This document shows positions 45,074-51,695 of a stretch of DNA of 64,000 bases, one piece after another. The notes below the pieces were generated by a model. The model was not told the origin of the DNA. It was given only the letters and a program-made list of their open reading frames with translations, and made no database searches. The DNA comes from Gordonia phthalatica (lineage in GTDB: Bacteria; Actinomycetota; Actinomycetes; Mycobacteriales; Mycobacteriaceae), in NCBI RefSeq assembly GCF_001305675.1, contig NZ_CP011853.1:3782001-3846000 (forward strand). The letters are read 5' to 3'. A program made the position numbers and the translations under genes. The first letter of the stretch is position 1; the number at the start of each line of letters is the position of its first letter.

Positions 45074-45110
45074 CGAAGGCCCCGGACCGCCCGTCGGTCC
45101 GGGGCCTTCG
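45074..45110 (+). terminator. 16-bp terminator after the DedA gene
   Basis: The arms 45074-45089 and 45095-45110 pair perfectly around a 5-nt loop, 17 nt after the stop codon. GGTTGT follows the stem. Confidence 0.88.
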
Positions 45111-45228
45111 GTTGTCTGCGGACCACAGGGCACTCCCATGATCTGCACACTCGAATGCCAAGGTCGGCGCCCATCCTCGATGACATGAGAAACCGCAGGA
45201 AGATCACCCCGACGACATTCCGCTGATC

Positions 45229-45474
45229 GTGCTCAACGACCAGACCATCGACTACGCCCGCTCCCGCGCCGCCGCAGGCACACCGATGGCCGTGGTGAGC
45301 GACAAATACTCCACCGTGGTGCCGTTCATGCTCGGCAACAACGGCTACACCATCGCGCTCGTCGCCGACGTGAACGATCCCATCCAGCTCGACGAGGTCC
45401 TCGACCGCGTCCAGTCCCGGATCGGCGCCGTGACCCGCACCGTTCGCGGCACCGACTCCCTTCCCGCGGCATGA
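45229..45474 (+). CDS. Uncertain short ORF, possible gene remnant
   Basis: An 81-codon frame from GTG 45229 gives a protein-like pattern (VLNDQTIDYARSRAAAGTPM, VVPFMLGNNGYTIALVADV, IQLDEVLDRVQSRIG). The frame is open upstream to a TGA near 45182 without another good start, so it may be the remaining part of a longer gene. The nearest purine-rich patch, about 30 nt upstream, is too far to be a ribosome-binding site. No family is recognised. It fills much of the 520-nt stretch between DedA and the AbiEi-like pseudogene, which otherwise holds only hairpins. Confidence 0.35.
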   Translation: MLNDQTIDYARSRAAAGTPMAVVSDKYSTVVPFMLGNNGYTIALVADVNDPIQLDEVLDRVQSRIGAVTRTVRGTDSLPAA

Positions 45475-45488
45475 CCGCACCCGTCCGC

Positions 45489-45539
45489 AGAACTTTGTAG
45501 TCCTACTGGGCGTGGCGCCCAGCAGGACTACAAAATTCT
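45489..45539. repeat. 24-bp hairpin, left border of the AbiEi/DUF559 unit
   Basis: The arms 45489-45512 and 45516-45539 pair with two mismatches around a 3-nt loop. The arm sequence TTTGTAGTCCTAC resembles TCTTGTCGTCCTAC of the hairpin at 46474-46520. The two flank the broken gene between them. Confidence 0.75.
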
Positions 45540-45577
45540 CGACGGAACCGATCGGCGGCCTGGTGCGTCTAATTTAT

Positions 45578-46460
45578 ATGGGGGATTTCGGGAAGATTGC
45601 GCAGATTCTGGCCGAGAACGACGGCATCATCACCACCCAGCAGGCACTCGGCGCAGGCCTGACGCACGACCACCTGAGGGGCAGGGTCGACCGCGGAGAA
45701 TGGCTCCGCCTCTTCCGATCCCTGTACCGCTCAGCGTCGCATGAGTTCACCGAGGCGGCGATGGTGCGAGCAGTCGTCCTGGCGCATCACGGCTGCGCCG
45801 ACAGCGCCACGGCCGCGTGGTGGCACGGCATGCTGGACGATCTCCCGTCCCCGCTCACCGTCAGTTGCGAGGCCAAACCACCGCCCCTTGACTGGCCGGT
45901 CTCCGTCCGCGCCGTCCGCCGTAAGTACCAACCAGGATCGGTCGTCGAAGTGCGCGGCCTCCCGGTGACCGCCAAACCACTGACCGCACTGATGGCTGCC
46001 GTCGAACTCGACGACGGCACGGCGTATCTCGATCGCTGGCTCCAGACCGGCGCCGTGGATCTCGCTGACCTGCAGCGCGCGCTCGACGACAACGCCGGAA
46101 TGCGCGGAATCGTCGAAGCAAGACGTCTGGTGAACCGGTACCGCCCCTCACCGTGCCGAAGTCCCAGCGCCTCTCACGTGGTCTCGACCGACGCCTCGGC
46201 CTTCGGCCTCGGAAGTCGGCTCGACCTGTCGCTCCGCTCCATTCGCGTGGCCTGAGCAACGCCTTGCAGTCGAGATCTCCGGCTGGACCTGGCATCAGAC
46301 CGCCAAACGCCGCCGCAACGACTTCGCGAAGGCCAACCATCTCCAGGGCATCGAATGGAAGGAACTCCAATATGACTGGCACATGCTGAACAACGACGGA
46401 GCGGCCTGCATCCAGCAAGTGATCGACAACCTCAACGCTCGGGGTGCGGTTGCACTGTGA
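45578..46460 (+). pseudogene. Broken AbiEi-type / DUF559 endonuclease-like gene
   Basis: From ATG 45578 the frame encodes an AbiEi-antitoxin-like N-terminal winged helix (IAQILAENDGIITTQQALGAG in pieces, then LRGRVDRGEWLRLFRSLYR) and the usual middle domain up to about 46140 (VEARRLVNRYR). The expected C-terminal DUF559/Vsr-like domain is present further on, but in another frame: VEISGWTWHQTAKRRRNDFAKANHLQG from about 46269 and ending at TGA 46458-46460. Between them lies a REP-like repeat (about 46164-46230). An insertion plus loss of coding sequence has thus split the gene. The in-frame 5' part can still be translated to 46255 as a truncated product of about 225 residues. Confidence 0.75.
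46164..46230 (+). repeat. REP-like element interrupting the AbiEi/DUF559 gene
   Basis: It starts with CCCAGCGC, then CTCACG and GGTCTCGAC, nearly as at 50538-50563 (CCCAGCGC, CTCACG, GGTTTCGAC). It holds an inner palindrome around 46188-46219 (CCGAC...GGCC-ttc-GGCC...GTCGG). It lies exactly at the break between the two parts of the pseudogene. Confidence 0.65.
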
Positions 46461-46473
46461 CGACCTGGGGAAG

Positions 46474-46520
46474 AATCTTGTCGTCCTACCCGTTGCCACG
46501 ACCAGTAGGACGACAACATT
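46474..46520. repeat. 16-bp hairpin, right border of the AbiEi/DUF559 unit
   Basis: The arms 46474-46489 and 46505-46520 pair with one mismatch around a 15-nt loop, 13 nt after the pseudogene stop and 25 nt before the next gene. The arm sequence is related to that of the hairpin at 45489-45539. Confidence 0.7.
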
Positions 46521-46545
46521 TTGATCCGAGCGAAGGGGAATCGCG

Positions 46546-46965
46546 ATGAGCGACTGGAATACGAAGATCATCGAGGAGTTTCGGGCCAATGCGGGCCACG
46601 TCGGAGGGCAGTTCGAGGGGGCACCGATGACATTGGTGCACCACGTCGGACGAAAGTCTGGAAATCAGCACGTCTCACCGATGATGTATCTGGCTGACGA
46701 GCACGATCCGTCGGTCGTCTACGTGTTCGCCAGCAAGGGCGGCGCCCCGAGCAATCCTGACTGGTACTACAACCTGATCGCGGCTGGACGGGCGGAGATC
46801 GAGATCGGCACGGAGAAGCGCGACGTCAGCGTCGCCGAGATCACCGGCGCCGAACGCGATCGGATCTTCGCCGAGCAGGCGCGCCGTTACCCGGGATTCG
46901 CCGAGTACGAGCGGCAGACAGCAGGCGTTCGGACCATTCCGGTGCTCGCGCTGACGCGAGTCTGA
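46546..46965 (+). CDS. Deazaflavin (F420)-dependent nitroreductase-family protein
   Basis: The 139-residue protein belongs to the Ddn-like split-barrel family that binds F420: MTLVHHVGRKSGNQHVSPMMY (about 28-48), YVFASKGGAPSNPDWYYNLIAAG (about 59-81) and the C-terminal RTIPVLALTRV. The SGxxxVSP segment and the NPDWYYNL segment are the family marks. Such proteins use reduced F420 to reduce quinones or nitro compounds. Start ATG has GAAGGGG upstream. It is convergent with the TrmH gene, with stops touching. Confidence 0.93.
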   Translation: MSDWNTKIIEEFRANAGHVGGQFEGAPMTLVHHVGRKSGNQHVSPMMYLADEHDPSVVYVFASKGGAPSNPDWYYNLIAAGRAEIEIGTEKRDVSVAEITGAERDRIFAEQARRYPGFAEYERQTAGVRTIPVLALTRV

Positions 46966-47640
46966 TCACCACGCCCGACCGAGATCGGCGTGCTGCGCCA
47001 CCCAGGCGTGCATGACGATCCCGGCGGCGACGCCGGCGTTGATGCTGCGGGTGGAGCCGAACTGGGCGATGGACACGGTGACGTCGGCGCGGTCCTGCGT
47101 CTCCTCGGTGACGCCCGGCCCCTCCTGCCCGAACACCAGGAGGCAGCGACGCGGCAACTGGGTGCGCTCCAGGGGAACCGAGCCCGGAGTGTTGTCGACG
47201 GCGACCACGGCGAGGTCCTCAGCGCGTGCCCACGCCATCAGGTCGTCGACGGTCGCGTGGTGACGAAGATGCTGGTAGCGGTCGGTGACCATGGCGCCGC
47301 GGCGGTTCCAGCGTCGTCGTCCGACGATGTGCACCTCGGCCGCCATGAAGGCGTTCGCCGTGCGGACCACGGTGCCGATGTTGGCGTCGTGTCCCCAGTT
47401 CTCGATGGCGACGTGGAAGTCGTGGCGGCGGGTGTCGAGGTCGGCGACGATCGCCTCGCGCGTCCAGTAGCGGTAGCGGTCGACCACGTTGCGGCGGTCG
47501 CCCTCGGCGAGCAGCTCGGGGTCGTAGCGGGGATCGTCGGGCAGCGGTTCTCCGCGCTCAGTGAGCCACGGACCAACGCCGACGGCGGGGCCGATCCCGG
47601 TGACCCACTCCGTGGGGCCCGGTTCGGAGGCCTCAGGCAA
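46966..47640 (-). CDS. TrmH/SpoU-family RNA methyltransferase
   Basis: The 224-residue SPOUT-fold enzyme has the three family motifs: NWGHDANIGTVVRTANAF (about 93-110), LLVFGQEGPGV (about 171-181) and SIAQFGSTRSINAGVAAGIVMHAW (about 194-217). It should methylate 2'-OH groups of tRNA or rRNA with SAM. The N-terminal 75 residues are an extension, partly acidic. Start TTG 47640 overlaps the pyrE stop by 8 nt; the frame upstream is a shadow of pyrE. It is syntenic with M. tuberculosis Rv0380c next to pyrE. The exact RNA target is unknown. Confidence 0.9.
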   Translation of the reverse strand: MPEASEPGPTEWVTGIGPAVGVGPWLTERGEPLPDDPRYDPELLAEGDRRNVVDRYRYWTREAIVADLDTRRHDFHVAIENWGHDANIGTVVRTANAFMAAEVHIVGRRRWNRRGAMVTDRYQHLRHHATVDDLMAWARAEDLAVVAVDNTPGSVPLERTQLPRRCLLVFGQEGPGVTEETQDRADVTVSIAQFGSTRSINAGVAAGIVMHAWVAQHADLGRAW

Positions 47641-48199
47641 GGCCGAGGTCGGCCAGACCCAGCAGCGAGCGGTACGGGACGCCGAGCTTCGAGATGACCT
47701 CGTCGGCACCGGTGGCGCGGTCGACGACCGTCGCCACGCCCACGACCTCCGCGCCGGCCTCACGGGCCGCCTCGACGGCCTGCGACGGCGAGGCGCCGGT
47801 GGTGGAGGTGTCCTCGACGACCAGCACACGGCGGCCGGTGATGTCCGGGCCCTCGATGCGGCGCTGCATGCCGTGCGTCTTGGCGGCCTTGCGGACGACG
47901 AAGGCGTCGATGACCGGGCCGTCGGCGTGCATGATCGACGTCGCGACCGGGTCCGCGCCCAGGGTGAGGCCGCCGACGGAGACGTAGTCCCAGTCCGCGG
48001 TGAGCTGGCGCATCAGCGACCCGATCAGGCGGCTGGCCTCCGAGTGCAGCGTGGCGCGACGCAGGTCGACGTAGTAATCGGCGATCTTGCCCGACGACAG
48101 CGTCACCGTTCCATGGACCACCGCCAGCTCGGTGACGAGCTCGGCGAGGCGGGCGCGCGCAGCGGGATCGATCTCGGGAATGATGTCGGACGACGACAT
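47633..48199 (-). CDS. pyrE: Orotate phosphoribosyltransferase
   Basis: PyrE (188 residues) makes OMP from orotate and PRPP in pyrimidine synthesis. Signatures are VTLSSGKIADYYVDLRRAT (about 30-48), VGGLTLGADPVATSI (about 74), FVVRKAAKTHGMQRRIEG and the PRPP motif VLVVEDTSTTGAS (about 123-135). Length is normal. It lies between the TrmH gene and the Rv0383c-like gene on the same strand, as in M. tuberculosis. Confidence 0.96.
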   Translation of the reverse strand: MSSSDIIPEIDPAARARLAELVTELAVVHGTVTLSSGKIADYYVDLRRATLHSEASRLIGSLMRQLTADWDYVSVGGLTLGADPVATSIMHADGPVIDAFVVRKAAKTHGMQRRIEGPDITGRRVLVVEDTSTTGASPSQAVEAAREAGAEVVGVATVVDRATGADEVISKLGVPYRSLLGLADLGLA

Positions 48200-48229
48200 G
48201 GGGTCACCAGCTCCTAGGGGAGAGAAAGG

Positions 48230-49201
48230 TCAGCGGTCGCGCGGATCGGTCAGCGGCGGCAGATCCGGCGGCGCGAACCGACCGGACCGCGGCTCGGCGA
48301 CCGGACGCTGCGCCGGACGGCGGATCGGCTCGATGCGCGGCGGGCCCGGGCGAGTCTGTGGCTCGGCAGGCTCGGTGACGCGAGGAACCGCGGGGCGAGC
48401 CTCTGGAGCGCGCGGGTCGGACGGACGCGGCGTGGCGTCGAGCAGCGACTGCTTGGGCTCACGGGCCGCGGCGGTGGCCTCCTCGATGCGACGACGACGT
48501 TCCTTGTCGCGGAGCGACTCGGTCTTCTCGTCGGCCAACTCGTCGTTGGTGGGGCCGTGCGGGTCGCGCGGATCCGGAGCGTCCTGCGGGACCACCGACG
48601 GCGGCAGGACGCGCAGCAGGTCGGCGAAGCGTCGGACGGCGTCGAGCGCGACGTCGAGGCGCTCGTCCTCATTGGTGACGGGCAGGGCGCCGAGCACCCA
48701 GTTGCCCTCGTTCCACAGGATCTCGACGTACGACGGCGTCTCGGTGGCGAGGGTCACCATGCGGCGGTCGCAGATGCGGCGCGCGGCGTCGAGGTTGCTG
48801 GCGAACATGACGCGCGATCCCATGGCGCCGAGCAGGTCGACGTCGTCCTCGGCCGGGGCCAGGACGTCCTCGTACCGCAGGTCGACGGTCACCGACGACC
48901 CGGCCGGGCGACGAACCGCGATGATGGTCGCCGTCTCCTCGAGGTCGAAGACCACGGCCTCAGCACCCTCGTAGACGCCGTAGGCGACGTCCCGCACCTG
49001 GACGTGGTCCGGCGCGTCCATCGCGGCGCGATGGAAGACTGTGCGGAGCTTGCTGTCGGTCTCGCGGAACTTGAAGGAATGCGTCTCGCCCCACACAGCA
49101 CGCTGGTGGTGAACCTGTTGCGACCGGTTCCGGTCCAGCCACAACAGGGCGCCCGCACCGGCAAGGGCGAGCACCGCAATCACGAAATACACAATGGCCA
49201 T
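48230..49201 (-). CDS. Rv0383c-like single-pass membrane protein
   Basis: The 323-residue protein has one N-terminal membrane helix (about 2-22), a folded domain (about 30-200) with VRDVAYGVYEGAEAVVFDLEE and VTLATETPSYVEILWNEGNWVLGALP, and a C-terminal third rich in Pro, Arg and Glu. The position upstream of pyrE identifies it with M. tuberculosis Rv0383c. Start ATG 49201 follows AGGCTA-type -10 sequence TAGGCT by 7 nt (leaderless). The longer frame to 49993 is the antisense shadow of the hydrolase gene. The function is unknown. Confidence 0.8.
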   Translation of the reverse strand: MAIVYFVIAVLALAGAGALLWLDRNRSQQVHHQRAVWGETHSFKFRETDSKLRTVFHRAAMDAPDHVQVRDVAYGVYEGAEAVVFDLEETATIIAVRRPAGSSVTVDLRYEDVLAPAEDDVDLLGAMGSRVMFASNLDAARRICDRRMVTLATETPSYVEILWNEGNWVLGALPVTNEDERLDVALDAVRRFADLLRVLPPSVVPQDAPDPRDPHGPTNDELADEKTESLRDKERRRRIEEATAAAREPKQSLLDATPRPSDPRAPEARPAVPRVTEPAEPQTRPGPPRIEPIRRPAQRPVAEPRSGRFAPPDLPPLTDPRDR

Positions 49202-49208
49202 CGGGCAT

Positions 49209-49214
49209 AGCCTA
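49209..49214 (-). promoter_or_regulatory. -10 box for the Rv0383c-like gene, leaderless
   Basis: TAGGCT on the minus strand ends 7 nt before ATG 49201; no ribosome-binding site lies between. It decides the start of that gene. Confidence 0.4.
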
Positions 49215-49316
49215 CTATCGAGGCCCGCAGGCGCGCCCGACGACTCGACAGTGTGCGCCCGATGAGCCGACAAGCGAGCACCCCGACCACCCGATGCCCG
49301 AGGAGATGGCGAGCGA

Positions 49317-50516
49317 ATGTCCACCCACCCGCGTGAGCAGGTCGACGCCCTGGCAGGCACCGTCGACGCCGACCGGATCGCCTCGCTCACCTGTGCGCTG
49401 GTCGCCGCCCCGAGCGTCAATCCCGGTGGGACGGAAGAAGAAGCCGTCGCCGTGCTGGCGCAGGCCTGCCGCGATGCGGGCTTCGATGTGGAACTGTCCG
49501 AGGCGGCTCCCGGCCGCCCGAACCTGATCGCCACCGTCAACGGCGACGCGGCGGGCCCCGGCCTGATGATCCTGGGGCACTCCGACGTGGTGCCCGCCGG
49601 TCCCGGCTGGTCGGCCGACCCGTTCGTGCCGCGCCGCGACGGCGACCTCATCATCGGGCGCGGAACCAGCGACATGAAGGGCGGCATCGCCTCCGCGGTG
49701 GAGGCAATGATGGTGATCGCTCGCGCCGTGGAGCAGGGACTTCGCGTGTCCGGTCCGGTGCGACTCGTCGTCACCGTCGACGAGGAGGAGCATGGCGTCG
49801 GCGTCCGCCATCTGGTGGAGAATCCACCGCCCGGACAGTACGTCGGCTGCATCGTCGCCGAACCCACCCGGCTCGACGTGGTCCGCGGCTGCCGCGGGGC
49901 GTCGTACTTCGACATCGAGGTGACCGGCCGCGCAGCACATTCGGGTCGCCCGAGCGACGGCGCCTCCGCCATCGACGCGGCCGCGAAGGTCATCGGCCTG
50001 ATCGGCGACGACCAGCGGCGGATGGCCGCCGACCCCGATCCCCTGCTGGGTTACGGAACATGGAACGTCGGGACCATCGAGGGCGGTCAGGGCATCTCCG
50101 TGGTGGCGCCGACCTGCTCGATGGGCGTCGACCGCCGGCTGATGCCGGGCGAGGATGTGACCGAGATCGGCCGTCGTCTTTCTGCGGAGATCGGAGCGGC
50201 GGGGATCGACGGCGACGGCATCGAGGTGTCGGTGACGCCGACGATGTACCTGCCCGGATTCGCCACCGACGCCGACCATCCGCTGGTGACCGCCACGGCG
50301 CAGGCCGTGATCGACTCCGGTTCGCCGAGCACCGTCGGCGGCTGGTCTGCGGCGTGCGACGGCGGCTGGACCAGCAGCGCTCTCGGCATCCCGACCGTGG
50401 TGATGGGTCCGGGCGACATCAACGGTCAGGCCCACCAACCCGACGAGTCGGTGCCGCTCAGCGAGTTGGTGACCGCCGCGCAGGCCTATGTGCGGGCCGC
50501 GCTGGCGCTGCTCTGA
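49317..50516 (+). CDS. M20-family metallohydrolase (ArgE/DapE/ACY1-like)
   Basis: The 399-residue di-zinc hydrolase carries MILGHSDVVPAGPGW (about 82-96), RGTSDMKGGIASAVEAM (about 115-131), TVDEEEHGVG (about 153) and VAEPTRLDVVRGCRGAS (about 178). AAHSGRPSDGASAID marks the dimerisation domain. It should cut an N-acyl or peptide amide bond, for example acetylornithine, succinyl-diaminopimelate or a deacylation in salvage. The substrate is not fixed by the neighbours, which are unrelated. AGGAG lies 11 nt before ATG 49317. It stands alone on its strand and is followed by a REP-like element. Confidence 0.88.
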   Translation: MSTHPREQVDALAGTVDADRIASLTCALVAAPSVNPGGTEEEAVAVLAQACRDAGFDVELSEAAPGRPNLIATVNGDAAGPGLMILGHSDVVPAGPGWSADPFVPRRDGDLIIGRGTSDMKGGIASAVEAMMVIARAVEQGLRVSGPVRLVVTVDEEEHGVGVRHLVENPPPGQYVGCIVAEPTRLDVVRGCRGASYFDIEVTGRAAHSGRPSDGASAIDAAAKVIGLIGDDQRRMAADPDPLLGYGTWNVGTIEGGQGISVVAPTCSMGVDRRLMPGEDVTEIGRRLSAEIGAAGIDGDGIEVSVTPTMYLPGFATDADHPLVTATAQAVIDSGSPSTVGGWSAACDGGWTSSALGIPTVVMGPGDINGQAHQPDESVPLSELVTAAQAYVRAALALL

Positions 50517-50554
50517 GACAACCGTCGTCCCCCGCGTCCCAGCGCTACTCACGA

Positions 50555-50600
50555 GGTTTCGACACGCCACTCGCTAGCGCGAGGGGCTGCTCAGCCAGCG
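50555..50600 (-). repeat. REP-like element overlapping the end of the PPOX gene
   Basis: The plus strand starts GGTTTCGACACG and ends CTCAGCCAGCG, the reverse of the element at 18795-18842. An inner palindrome CTCGC-TA-GCGAG-like core is present (CTCGCTAGCGCGAG). The stop codon of the PPOX protein (50591-50593) lies within it. Confidence 0.7.
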
Positions 50601-50974
50601 GGGACGTCTCGCACGCGGACGCCGATGGTCGCGTCCGCTCCGCGGCGCAGCCTCGAACCGAACGTCGTGAGCCGCCCCATGATCCCGTACTTGCGGTTGA
50701 TCGCGTCGACGGCGTAGTTCCGGTCGACGATCTCGGCGATGCCCGCCACCTGCGGACCGGTGGTCTTCTTGCCGTTCACATTGCACGCCTGGACCAGGAC
50801 GTTGTTGTTGCGGCGGAGACGCTTCACCTTCCACGAGTCGGCGACGGTCCACAGGAGCATGGCGTCACCGTCGGGTGCGGCCCACAGCGGCGACGCGACG
50901 GGCGTCCCGTCCTTCTTGTAGGTGGTGAGCATGACGTACTGCGCGTCGGCGATCTGGGCGACTGTCGAGGTCAT
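50591..50974 (-). CDS. PPOX-class F420-dependent oxidoreductase
   Basis: The 127-residue split-barrel protein shows YVMLTTYKKDGTPVASPLWAAPDGDAMLLWT in pieces (about 13-43), KVKRLRRNNNVLVQACN and VAGIAEIVD, as in the F420- or FMN-binding PPOX family of actinobacteria. Such proteins reduce small molecules with F420H2. The C-terminus (VRVRDVPAG) runs into a REP-like element that supplies the last codons and the stop, so the native tail may have been replaced. Start ATG 50974. It is downstream of kdpE on the same strand (about 28 nt). Confidence 0.85.
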   Translation of the reverse strand: MTSTVAQIADAQYVMLTTYKKDGTPVASPLWAAPDGDAMLLWTVADSWKVKRLRRNNNVLVQACNVNGKKTTGPQVAGIAEIVDRNYAVDAINRKYGIMGRLTTFGSRLRRGADATIGVRVRDVPAG

Positions 50975-51002
50975 GGAGCCGAGGGTACTGCAGCCACCGC
51001 AG

Positions 51003-51695
51003 TCATCGGACGAACCGATAACCCATGCCGGGCTCGGTCATCAGGTGCACGGGGTGTGAGGGGTCGTCCTCGAGTTTGCGCCGCAGTGCGGTCAGATAGA
51101 CGCGCAGGTAGTTGGTCTGGCTGACGTAGGTGGGACCCCAGACCGCCGTCAGGATCTCGCGTTGACTCACCAGGTTCGGCTCGGCGCGGACCAGCAACTC
51201 CAGGACGGCCCACTCGGTGGGCGTCAGTCGCACCGGGTTCCCGTTGCGCGTCACCCGGGTGCCTGCCAGGTCAACTTCGATGGCTCCGGCTCGGATCACC
51301 GGGGTCTCGGCGGGACCGGCCGCGGTGCTGCCGCGGCGGATGGCGGCGCGCAGGCGCGCCAGGAACTCCTCCATCCCGAACGGTTTGGTGACGTAGTCAT
51401 CGGCGCCGGCGTCGAGCGCCTGCACCTTGTCTGCGGCGTCGGTGCGGGCCGACAGCACGATCACCGGCACGGACGTCCACCCTCGAAGGCCGTCGAGCAC
51501 CGTGAAACCGTCCATGTCCGGGAGACCGAGGTCCAGGACGACGACGTCAGGCAGGTGCTTGCTCGCGGCCTCGAGCGCCTGCGCGCCGGTGGCCGCGGTG
51601 GTGACGTCGAAGCCGCGCGCACGGAGGTTGATGCGGAGCGCGCGCAGGAGTTGGGGTTCGTCGTCGACGACGAGGACGTGACCGTGTTCGGCCAT
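51003..51695 (-). CDS. kdpE: KDP operon response regulator KdpE
   Basis: The 230-residue OmpR-family regulator has a receiver domain (VLVVDDEPQLLRALRINLRA at the start, the phospho-aspartate in VVLDLGLPDMDG at about 52-55, then VIVLSARTD and DYVTKPFGMEEFLARL) and a C-terminal winged helix (LTPTEWAVLELLV, YLRVYLTALRRKLEDDP). It activates kdp when potassium or turgor is low. Start overlaps the kdpD stop (TGATG). The gene order kdpF-A-B-C-D-E on one strand is complete, which is strong support for the assignment. Confidence 0.95.
   Translation of the reverse strand: MAEHGHVLVVDDEPQLLRALRINLRARGFDVTTAATGAQALEAASKHLPDVVVLDLGLPDMDGFTVLDGLRGWTSVPVIVLSARTDAADKVQALDAGADDYVTKPFGMEEFLARLRAAIRRGSTAAGPAETPVIRAGAIEVDLAGTRVTRNGNPVRLTPTEWAVLELLVRAEPNLVSQREILTAVWGPTYVSQTNYLRVYLTALRRKLEDDPSHPVHLMTEPGMGYRFVR

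Noticed and set aside
46256..46460. Separate small gene for the DUF559-like segment
   Set aside because: It has no start codon or ribosome-binding site at the right place and matches only the end of a DUF559 domain, so it is taken as part of the pseudogene.
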